From Candidatus Nanohalarchaeota archaeon (GTDB taxonomy: Archaea > EX4484-52 > B79-G9): a stretch of 8,212 nucleotides of DNA. Under the pieces are notes generated by a model, which saw only the letters and a list, made by a program, of their open reading frames with translations, had not been told where the DNA came from and did no database searches. Position numbers and translations under genes: made by a program. Numbering within the stretch: position 1 is the stretch's first letter; each line of letters starts with the position of its first letter. The stretch is from positions 1 through 8,212 of the forward strand of contig JAUVEK010000052.1 of the NCBI GenBank assembly GCA_030594795.1, given 5' to 3'. Below are positions 1 through 5,809 of the stretch, piece by piece.

Positions 1-101
1 CTTCGACTTATTTTTTGTGATCTCGCTACAGCATCACTATTTAGCCCGGTTTCCATATGCCTTATAATCCATCGTATTTTCTTTTGGTTTAGCTTTTTCA
101 T
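1..101 (-). CDS. Probable archaeal transposase/integrase, N-terminal helix-turn-helix only (partial at window edge)
   Basis: Reading the minus strand from an ATG at 101-99 gives 33 codons that remain open at the window edge. The peptide begins MKKLNQKKIRWIIRHME and continues through TGLNSDAVARSQKISR. A basic start with a (K/R)IRWIIR core followed by a short helix-turn-helix (roughly residues 17-33) is how many archaeal DDE transposases of the IS481/integrase-core type begin; this is recalled family knowledge, not a search. The catalytic DDE domain would lie outside the window. No convincing ribosome binding site sits next to the ATG; a GAGGAG lies about 40 bases upstream, so the start is provisional. 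It could instead be another small helix-turn-helix protein. It runs divergently from gene A. Confidence 0.55.
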   Translation of the reverse strand, partial: MKKLNQKKIRWIIRHMETGLNSDAVARSQKISR

Positions 102-311
102 AGATTCGTTTATATTGGCGAAAGTATTTCGGGATAAGACAACTCCTCAGTGTTTCTTCTTAGACCCACATCCCCTTAATTCTTTAACCTTATTGGACTC
201 AATCCTCAATACACCGATTTTTTACTTTGAATTTTTCTTCCGTTTCGCTACAGAAGGTTGCACTAAAAATCAATCCATAATGGGAGAATATAACAGGCAT
301 TAAAAGACTAC

Positions 312-328
312 GAAACCTTGCAGGTTTC
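312..328. repeat. Perfect 7-bp hairpin GAAACCT-TGC-AGGTTTC
   Basis: Arms at 312-318 and 322-328 are exactly complementary around a three-base loop. On the minus strand the stem is followed by GTAGTCTTTT, so it could be a weak terminator for minus-strand transcription, or part of a mobile-element end. Nothing else in the sequence decides between these. Confidence 0.45.
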
Positions 329-440
329 TCCATCCAAATTCGGCTACGTCAAAAACTTTTCTTAACGCCAATGCTAAGACCCCATATAATTTATCACTAA
401 AAAACATCAAACCCGCAAAAAATACCAGACACCACAAGAA

Positions 441-473
441 TTATACCAAATGGTATTATACCAAAAAGTATAA
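441..473. promoter_or_regulatory. Tandem operator-like dyads upstream of gene A
   Basis: Two related 18-base elements start at 441 and 456, overlapping by three bases. The first contains ATACCA-AA-TGGTAT (443-456); the second is TTATAC-CAAAAA-GTATAA (456-473). Both begin TTATACCAAA, so the pair is a direct repeat of a dyad with a 15-base period. They lie about 44 bases upstream of the gene A TATA box, a position more typical of an activator or distal operator than of a promoter-blocking site. The DNA-binding protein is unknown; gene A itself has a winged helix and is one candidate (inference). Confidence 0.45.
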
Positions 474-516
474 TTTCCTGCAAAATGCACTAAAACCCCG
501 TAAAAAATCCAAAACC

Positions 517-524
517 TATAAAAA
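517..524 (+). promoter_or_regulatory. Archaeal TATA box for gene A (leaderless promoter)
   Basis: TATAAAAA lies 31 to 24 bases upstream of the ATG at 548. Archaeal transcription normally starts about 25 bases downstream of the TATA box, which puts the start at or within a few bases of the ATG. No Shine-Dalgarno-like sequence precedes the ATG, consistent with a leaderless mRNA. Confidence 0.6.
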
Positions 525-547
525 TATCGGATACAGAATATAACCTT

Positions 548-1624
548 ATGGAACGCACCACAAACTTACTCACCAAGCGCAATCTTACCTTATACGCCCT
601 GATCATACTAATCGCAATCATATCAAATCCTGCGCATGCGCAGTCAGGCATGGATGTTTTCGACGAATCCTCAATCGCACCTCCATCCCTTGCAGACGCA
701 GAAATCAATACAGACACACTAGAACTCATCCTCGAGCTAAAAGACATAAACACAAAAGAGTCCATAACAGATATCCACATGAACATAGAACTCATAAGCG
801 TTGCTGCCAGCGCAAAAACCATAAAATACATCGGCGACAACCCAATCCTTGAGCTAAACCTGCCACCTGGCGAGTGGATAATAACCCTCAAAGGCGACCG
901 CTTAAGCACAACAGGAAAAGACTACTACGCTACTCACACACTCGAATTAACCCATGACACAAACCATACACTATACCTTCTCCCTGTAGGAAGCGTTGAG
1001 GGCATGGTATACACAGACGCAAAACAAACACAAGTTGTAGAAGGCGCTATCCTAAAATTCGACTGCAGCGCATACTATGGTGAAGCAGGAGAGATGACAA
1101 CAGACGCATTCGGCTCATTCAAAAGCGAATGGCTGCCAGCAACGGTCTGCAAAATATACGCAAAACACGAAAACCGCATAGGCTCAAAAGAAGTAACAAT
1201 ATCTCCCGGCACCCTCACATCAGACATACAGATCATACTCGACAAAGACGCAGTTACCAAAGACAACAAAATACAAGTACTTTTAACAGCTGTCACTCTT
1301 ATACTGTTGGTCATGCTCCTGATACGCCTGCGCAAACACCTGCCCAAAAAAGCTAAAAAAGAGCATAATCAAATACAGCAACCATCCAAACGGACAAAAG
1401 ACATACTCGACACATTAAATCCCAGGGAAAAAAAGATAGTAAACTACCTTCTTGAAAACAGCAACGAATCAACCCAGAACAGGATATATCACAGCACATT
1501 CATCCCAAAAACATCACTTGTACGGTCCCTGCTGCTATTAGAGCAAAAAAAAATAATAAAGATAGAAAAACTTGGAAACCTGAGAAAAATAAAATTAACC
1601 CCATGGTTTCTTGATAAAGAGTAA
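548..1624 (+). CDS. Gene A: membrane-anchored one-component regulator (Ig-like ectodomain, TM helix, winged-helix C-terminus)
   Basis: This 358-residue protein starts with a signal peptide (residues 1-31; hydrophobic LYALIILIAII, probable cleavage after AHA). Residues 32 to about 238 form an extracellular beta-rich region; the second half, from about GSVEGMVY, resembles a carboxypeptidase-regulatory-like/Ig fold (GMVYTD, then VVEGAILKF, then a TDAFGSFKSEWLPA stretch). A single membrane helix spans about 242-259 and is followed by the basic stop-transfer run RLRKHLPKKAKK. The cytoplasmic tail 290-355 looks like a MarR/ArsR-style winged helix: NPREKKIVNYLLEN, a TQNRIYHSTFIPKTSLVRSL recognition region and a KIIKIEKLGNLRKIKLTP wing. 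The likely role is sensing outside the membrane and acting on DNA from the membrane. The target is unknown; the exported genes just downstream are the natural guess. The start is supported by the signal peptide and the TATA spacing. No catalytic motifs are seen. The exact ectodomain family is uncertain. Confidence 0.8.
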   Translation: MERTTNLLTKRNLTLYALIILIAIISNPAHAQSGMDVFDESSIAPPSLADAEINTDTLELILELKDINTKESITDIHMNIELISVAASAKTIKYIGDNPILELNLPPGEWIITLKGDRLSTTGKDYYATHTLELTHDTNHTLYLLPVGSVEGMVYTDAKQTQVVEGAILKFDCSAYYGEAGEMTTDAFGSFKSEWLPATVCKIYAKHENRIGSKEVTISPGTLTSDIQIILDKDAVTKDNKIQVLLTAVTLILLVMLLIRLRKHLPKKAKKEHNQIQQPSKRTKDILDTLNPREKKIVNYLLENSNESTQNRIYHSTFIPKTSLVRSLLLLEQKKIIKIEKLGNLRKIKLTPWFLDKE

Positions 1625-1651
1625 ATGGAAATAATTTAATCCTCTGTTCTG

Positions 1652-1666
1652 AAAATGGGTCATTTT
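1652..1666. repeat. Inverted repeat AAAATG-GGT-CATTTT
   Basis: Perfect 6-bp arms (1652-1657 and 1661-1666) around three bases. It abuts the longer dyad at 1666-1693 in the gene A to gene B gap. It could be part of a composite operator; as a lone AT-rich 6-bp dyad it would be weak evidence. Confidence 0.35.
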
Positions 1667-1693
1667 GGTTCAATATTCGCCCATCTTGAACCA
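1666..1693. promoter_or_regulatory. Operator-like dyad TGGTTCAA-N12-TTGAACCA upstream of the gene B promoter
   Basis: Perfect 8-bp arms at 1666-1673 and 1686-1693 with a 12-base spacer. It ends seven bases before TATATA at 1701-1706, so a protein bound here would sit on or beside the BRE/TATA region. It has no T-run after it, so it does not look like a terminator for gene A. A winged-helix dimer site is a reasonable reading; the binder is not known. Confidence 0.5.
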
Positions 1694-1700
1694 CCCAAGA

Positions 1701-1706
1701 TATATA
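1701..1706 (+). promoter_or_regulatory. Putative TATA box for gene B
   Basis: TATATA within AAGATATATATTC. Transcription would start near 1727-1730, giving an untranslated leader of about 65 bases before the ATG at 1793. This fits the presence of a ribosome binding site for B, unlike gene A. Confidence 0.45.
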
Positions 1707-1778
1707 TTCTGTTTCATTCTAATTCACTCTCAGACTTAATTCATCTCAATGATGATGCAAAAAATAAAAAAAATAAAC

Positions 1779-1782
1779 GAGG
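1779..1782 (+). promoter_or_regulatory. Ribosome binding site deciding the gene B start
   Basis: GAGG lies ten bases before ATG 1793. The open frame extends upstream to an ATG at 1655, but that start would sit inside the dyad at 1652-1666, precede the TATA box and bury the signal peptide 46 residues into the protein. Position 1793 is therefore preferred. Confidence 0.65.
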
Positions 1783-1792
1783 ATTGACAAAA

Positions 1793-4700
1793 ATGGAAAA
1801 AATAAAATTGACAAAATTATTGACTTTAATAACTTTAATATTCGCAATTTTAGCTAGCCCTGTAATTGCACAAAGCTCCACCTCAGGAAGTGGAACTGGT
1901 GAATCCTGCAGGGATGAAGATTATGCGTGCTACATCGGAAATTTACCCTGCTGTAGTGGCCTAAAAGAGGTACCGTTATCCTTTGAATCCTCTGATGGGC
2001 AATGCATAGCAGCAAATTGTGGCTCTATCTGCAGGCCCTGTGGAAACGGAATTTGTGATGAAAACGAAAACAGGTGCAACTGTCCACAAGACTGCAGAAG
2101 TACGTCATGCACTGATTCAGATGGTGGAAAGAATTATTATGAAAAAGGAACGACCTGTATAACTTCATATCAGGGTTCACCTACTGGTATGGATAGTAGA
2201 TATTGCAAAACAGATTATTGTGAAGGTTTTGATACATCCGAGGATTGTAATGGCAAAGATTGTCCTGGGATGACAGATATAATGGTAGTAGAACATTACT
2301 GCGAAAGAAATGAAATTAAATCAGAAATCTTTAAATGCCCAAACGGCTGCAAAGACGGCGCTTGCATAAAAGAAGACAAACTTAGCATACAAATCACAAA
2401 TCCAATAAACGAGCAGACCGTTTCAGGAATAGTCCCGGTAAAAGCAAGCGCAAGCGGTCCAAATAAATTAAATGACATGTATCTCCTTATTCCGGGCAGC
2501 GGAGGAAAAGAAATAATTCAGAAAATTCCGTTAAAAGATTGTGTATACCACTGTAAACCTGTCTGTCAGGCAATAGGTACGCGTGCTGAAGGTTGGTATG
2601 ACTCATGTAGTGATCAGCTTATAAAATATGCAACATGCGCAGGTTGTACAGCAGGGTGTGCAGCAGTAGGTACAAGGTCCGAAAATTGGCACGACTCTTG
2701 CAATAACGAAATTATTAGATACGAAAACTGTGATAAGACACCATATAGTGTATACTGCACCTACAAATGGGACAGCTCCCGTTATGCAGGAGAAAGAGTC
2801 ACTTTAACAGCAAGCATAACAGACACCAAAGGAAATGAAGCAAGAGATTCAGTGACAGTAAAAGTATCCGGAGAACCAACATGCAATCAAAAATGCAAAT
2901 CCTTGGGATATGCCTTCGGAACATGTAGGAGTTGGGCAATTTATCTAGATGCAGAACAATGCAAAGCAGATGAAATAAACATCGGTCATACGACAGATTG
3001 CAAAGTAGAACCCGGCAGAGTCGGAATCGGCAAAGGCTGCTGCTGCAAAAAGGCAACATCAGGCACAAGCCTTCACATATCAACAGACAAATACACATAC
3101 AGACCAAGAGAAAGCGTAAAAATCACAGCGAGAATCAGCATACAAGACAGAGTCATACAGGCAGATGAATTCGAAGTAAAAGCAGATATATACAAGCCGG
3201 ATGGTAGAGTAGAAACAATACAACTGGCAAACTATCAATCCTGTATCTGCGCCGCATGCGCATGCGAACAAGGCACAGAATGCAATTGCGCGCCGTTCTG
3301 CTCATGTACATATAGAGGAACATATTATGGAACAAGCAGGAACGGTGAATACATGGTATCTGCAACAGCAATAGGCGCAGGCGGAGAGACTGCCAGCGCA
3401 AAAACAAGATTCAAAGTAATAGACACAGGAGATTATCCACCCAAAATAACATCTGTGAGTATCTCCCCCAACACACCAACAGCCACACAAGAATTCAAAG
3501 TGCACATGTCAGCAGTAGACGACATTGGCCTGAAGTCAATAGCATTCTATAAAGTAAGAGAACCCATCCATACGATAGGACCTATCACAGTAACATCTGT
3601 ATCCAGCGGCAGCGCAGGCGGGGGACAAGGTGTAGCAGTTAGCGCAACAACAACCGCGCAGCCAGAACCAATTACTGCCTATGCAGAGCCCTCTACCGGG
3701 GCAGAAGAAGACGAATCCACTGGCATGGTCCTCGTAGACGAAATCCCGGCAACAGGATCCGCAGGCGAGCTAACAGAAGAAGAAGTAAACAGGCCAGAAC
3801 TTGTCCAATCAGAACTCATAGCCTACAGGTATGCCTATAACTGCGACGGGAAAACAAGATGCGAACATACATGGATCGTCACAGAAACACAACCTGGCAG
3901 GCACACATACAAATTCGTCGCATACGACACAAGAGACCAGAAAGCAATGCAATACAAGACATTCTACGTACAGCCGCTCCAGACAAAATATGTACACCTG
4001 AACGAAAAATTCGATTTGCATATTGGAGAAACAGGACATGTCATAGACTATAATAACATGCAAATCCGGCTAAACAACATAATGCACCCGCGATGCGCAA
4101 TCGCAGAGCAGGAGGACAGCACAGGTGACGTAGCAGCAAGATGCATCGGCGAAAAACCCATAGCAACACTCGAAATAATAAACCCGCGCATAGATACGGT
4201 CCAGACATCAACAGCCACTATCCTGAGAATGTCAGCCGGCGAGACAAAAGAAGTATTCGGCGCAAGAATCACCCTTGTTCAGTTAGACAGCAAAAAAGGT
4301 ATTTTCATCATAAGAAAAGCAACACATACTGACTTCGTGGACATAAAAATATCCCCGGATACGAGAACAATCTCATACCACGAATCTGCAGAATACAAAA
4401 TAACAGTAACTGACAAACACCCGCAATTGAGGGTAGATACAGAATGCGACGAAAGCCAGCAGGATTGTCCGACTACATCTGCACAACCACTCTACACATA
4501 CGACATCATAGTAGGGAACCTTCCCTTCCAGAAAGAATACCCCAAAACAATAATTCTTGCTGCAGGCGACACAGAGACATTTGAACTGAAAGTCACACCA
4601 TTTCATATCACAATAACGCAACAAGAGACGCAAATCTCAAAAGCAGTTGCAGTTGACAACATAATCACAGCGCAGGTAACCGCGCGACCAATAGAAGTTG

Positions 4701-5374
4701 CAACAACCTCTGTGAAAATAAGACCGCGCAAAAAATACACATTCAGCGTCACAGCCAAACAGAAAAACAGCCCCTATGTGCGCGACACAGACCATGCAAC
4801 ACTGATAATCAAGCCGGACATCCAGCCGCCAATGCCCCCTAGTGAAGAGACAACAATCCAGCTCTACAAAGGCTGGAACCTTATATCTCTCCCAGGCAAA
4901 CTAATACAATTCATGGAACTAACAGGCGCAGGCAACAAAAAACTGCTCGGCTTCGTATACCTTCCAAAAGAAAAGAAATACGTCACAATAAAACAGGCGC
5001 GTGAAATACTTGGAAGTGAATTCTACGAATATCTCGCAAAACACGCATTCTGGATATATTCGTACGATAACTCCAAACTGCGCATAAAAATCAACAGAGA
5101 GGTCTCGTATAACGAACTTGAACTATACAGCGGCTGGAACCTGTTGCCGGTAACAGAAGACATGGTCGGCGGCTACCTGAAAGAAATCAAAGGCACCTGC
5201 GAATTTGAAAAACTATACCGCTGGAATGCAAAAGATCAGAAATGGAAAAAGATAGAAGAAGACTATCAATTCCAGGAATCAGAAATAAATTACGGCATTG
5301 CAATCAAAGCAACCGATTACTGCAGGCTCGGTGGTGGCAACATAATCGAACCGCCAGCCATGCCTGAGGAATAA
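1793..5374 (+). CDS. Gene B: large exported cysteine-rich multidomain surface protein
   Basis: 1193 residues. The signal peptide is 1-26 (KLLTLITLIFAILASPVIA). By eye: cysteine-rich region 39-106 with CGNGIC at 83-88 and NCPQDC at 96-101; a second cysteine module 106-191 (TDSDGGKNYYEKGT to CPNGCKDGAC) of a type I associate with DPANN surface proteins; an Ig-like domain about 197-358 split by two cysteine-rich repeats (254-282, 285-313); a compact cysteine domain 364-418 ending CCC; an Ig-like domain about 424-541 with a CxC-rich insert (484-505); an Ig-like domain 549-726 interrupted by a Gly/Ala/Thr/acidic linker (about 595-680); a beta domain 738-835 (KFDLHIGETG); another beta region 848-1008; and two GWNL modules (GWNLISLP at 1027, GWNLLP at 1114). 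There are 56 cysteines, 48 before residue 506. No membrane anchor is seen. Role unknown: adhesion or envelope structure is inference. Gene C follows in the same transcript. Confidence 0.85.
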   Translation: MEKIKLTKLLTLITLIFAILASPVIAQSSTSGSGTGESCRDEDYACYIGNLPCCSGLKEVPLSFESSDGQCIAANCGSICRPCGNGICDENENRCNCPQDCRSTSCTDSDGGKNYYEKGTTCITSYQGSPTGMDSRYCKTDYCEGFDTSEDCNGKDCPGMTDIMVVEHYCERNEIKSEIFKCPNGCKDGACIKEDKLSIQITNPINEQTVSGIVPVKASASGPNKLNDMYLLIPGSGGKEIIQKIPLKDCVYHCKPVCQAIGTRAEGWYDSCSDQLIKYATCAGCTAGCAAVGTRSENWHDSCNNEIIRYENCDKTPYSVYCTYKWDSSRYAGERVTLTASITDTKGNEARDSVTVKVSGEPTCNQKCKSLGYAFGTCRSWAIYLDAEQCKADEINIGHTTDCKVEPGRVGIGKGCCCKKATSGTSLHISTDKYTYRPRESVKITARISIQDRVIQADEFEVKADIYKPDGRVETIQLANYQSCICAACACEQGTECNCAPFCSCTYRGTYYGTSRNGEYMVSATAIGAGGETASAKTRFKVIDTGDYPPKITSVSISPNTPTATQEFKVHMSAVDDIGLKSIAFYKVREPIHTIGPITVTSVSSGSAGGGQGVAVSATTTAQPEPITAYAEPSTGAEEDESTGMVLVDEIPATGSAGELTEEEVNRPELVQSELIAYRYAYNCDGKTRCEHTWIVTETQPGRHTYKFVAYDTRDQKAMQYKTFYVQPLQTKYVHLNEKFDLHIGETGHVIDYNNMQIRLNNIMHPRCAIAEQEDSTGDVAARCIGEKPIATLEIINPRIDTVQTSTATILRMSAGETKEVFGARITLVQLDSKKGIFIIRKATHTDFVDIKISPDTRTISYHESAEYKITVTDKHPQLRVDTECDESQQDCPTTSAQPLYTYDIIVGNLPFQKEYPKTIILAAGDTETFELKVTPFHITITQQETQISKAVAVDNIITAQVTARPIEVATTSVKIRPRKKYTFSVTAKQKNSPYVRDTDHATLIIKPDIQPPMPPSEETTIQLYKGWNLISLPGKLIQFMELTGAGNKKLLGFVYLPKEKKYVTIKQAREILGSEFYEYLAKHAFWIYSYDNSKLRIKINREVSYNELELYSGWNLLPVTEDMVGGYLKEIKGTCEFEKLYRWNAKDQKWKKIEEDYQFQESEINYGIAIKATDYCRLGGGNIIEPPAMPEE
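2552..2731 (+). repeat. Tandem 31-residue (93-base) cysteine-rich repeat inside gene B
   Basis: Residues 254-282 and 285-313 align without gaps: C-x3-C-x-A-x-GTR-x-E-x-W-x-DSC-x5-I-x-Y-x2-C, with 14 of 29 positions identical. The unit holds four cysteines (positions 1, 5, 19 and 29). DNA identity between copies is visibly lower than for a recent duplication. The pair sits within an Ig-like domain whose later strands resume at YKWDSSRYAGERVTLTA. Confidence 0.75.
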
Positions 5375-5375
5375 C

Positions 5376-5380
5376 GGAGG
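5376..5380 (+). promoter_or_regulatory. Strong ribosome binding site for gene C
   Basis: GGAGG immediately follows the gene B stop and lies eight bases before ATG 5389. No TATA box fits between B and C, so C is expected to be translated from the B transcript. Confidence 0.75.
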
Positions 5381-5388
5381 CGATACAA

Positions 5389-5694
5389 ATGAAAACACAC
5401 TCTTTGCCCCTGACATTCGTCCTCCTGTTTGCAATAGTAGCTGCCACATGCGGATGCACAGCAAGCGACACATGCGACACAGGCGAATACACAAAAGACG
5501 GCATATGCTGCACGTATGTATGCGACAAAACATGTCCCGACGGTTACATTGAAGGCACATGCAGATGCGAATGCAAAATCACAGAAGACACAGAAAAGCA
5601 AGATAACCTACCCGAGGAAGATACAAATCCTGACCCGAACCTCGACGACATATTCAGTGACGAAAATATAGATCCACCAGGCATTCCCGAGTAA
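5389..5694 (+). CDS. Gene C: small exported cysteine-rich protein with acidic tail
   Basis: 101 residues. Residues 1-19 are a signal peptide (LPLTFVLLFAIVAA). The following TCGC (20-23) is only a poor lipobox, so a lipoprotein is possible but not supported. Residues 29-62 hold eight cysteines in a compact block (29, 40, 41, 45, 49, 58, 60, 62), including DGICC and GTCRCEC, a density that suggests a knottin- or EGF-like disulfide fold. Residues 64-101 are acidic and proline-rich, ending NIDPPGIPE. Gene B ends NIIEPPAMPEE, so the two tails resemble each other. The gene starts 14 bases after B with a strong GGAGG and ends at a hairpin terminator, so B and C form an operon. I do not recognise a named family; a secreted partner of B is the simplest guess. 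Confidence 0.75.
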   Translation: MKTHSLPLTFVLLFAIVAATCGCTASDTCDTGEYTKDGICCTYVCDKTCPDGYIEGTCRCECKITEDTEKQDNLPEEDTNPDPNLDDIFSDENIDPPGIPE

Positions 5695-5753
5695 AAGTGG
5701 AACAAAAACAGGAACTGAAACTGAAAAAAGCCGAACAAAAACAAAACCCACAG

Positions 5754-5797
5754 GCACTCTGGCACATCCCGCCAGAGTGCTTTCATCTCTTTTTTAT
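5754..5797 (+). terminator. Hairpin terminator after gene C, possibly bidirectional
   Basis: GCACTCTGGC (5754-5763) pairs perfectly with GCCAGAGTGC (5771-5780) around a seven-base loop, followed by a T-rich tract including TTTTTT at 5790-5795. On the opposite strand the stem is followed by a T-rich stretch (complement of the A-rich 5733-5748), so it could also stop minus-strand transcription of gene D, which ends at 5810. Archaeal termination depends mostly on T-runs; a 10-bp stem is more bacterial in style. Confidence 0.8.
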
Positions 5798-5809
5798 TGT
5801 ATATACTGA

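Larger units (their letters stand above)
102..547. other. Non-coding, AT-rich divergent intergenic region
   Basis: No credible gene is seen on either strand in these 446 bases. The only longer open frame (115-303, +) needs a TTG start, has no ribosome binding site and is phenylalanine-rich low-complexity sequence. The region holds a short perfect hairpin (312-328), a tandem pair of dyads (441-473) and a TATA box (517-524) serving gene A. If the transposase at the left edge belongs to an insertion sequence, one of its ends should lie here, but I could not identify a terminal inverted repeat. Confidence 0.6.

Noticed and set aside
115..303. Open frame of 62 codons on the plus strand
   Set aside because: It needs a TTG start, has no ribosome binding site, its peptide is phenylalanine-rich low-complexity sequence, and it overlaps the promoter side of the probable transposase.
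1655..1792. Upstream extension of gene B to ATG 1655, adding 46 residues
   Set aside because: The extension lies across the dyads and TATA box, has no ribosome binding site and would place a clear signal peptide internally. ATG 1793 has GAGG ahead of it and begins the signal peptide.
2552..2731. CRISPR-like or DNA-level tandem repeat
   Set aside because: Only two copies with a 93-base period that keeps the reading frame. Similarity is at protein level, so it is a domain duplication.
3080..4063. Several minus-strand open frames inside gene B encoding Cys/Leu/Phe-rich peptides
   Set aside because: They are antisense images of the lysine-, threonine- and alanine-rich coding strand; none has a ribosome binding site or a plausible protein composition.
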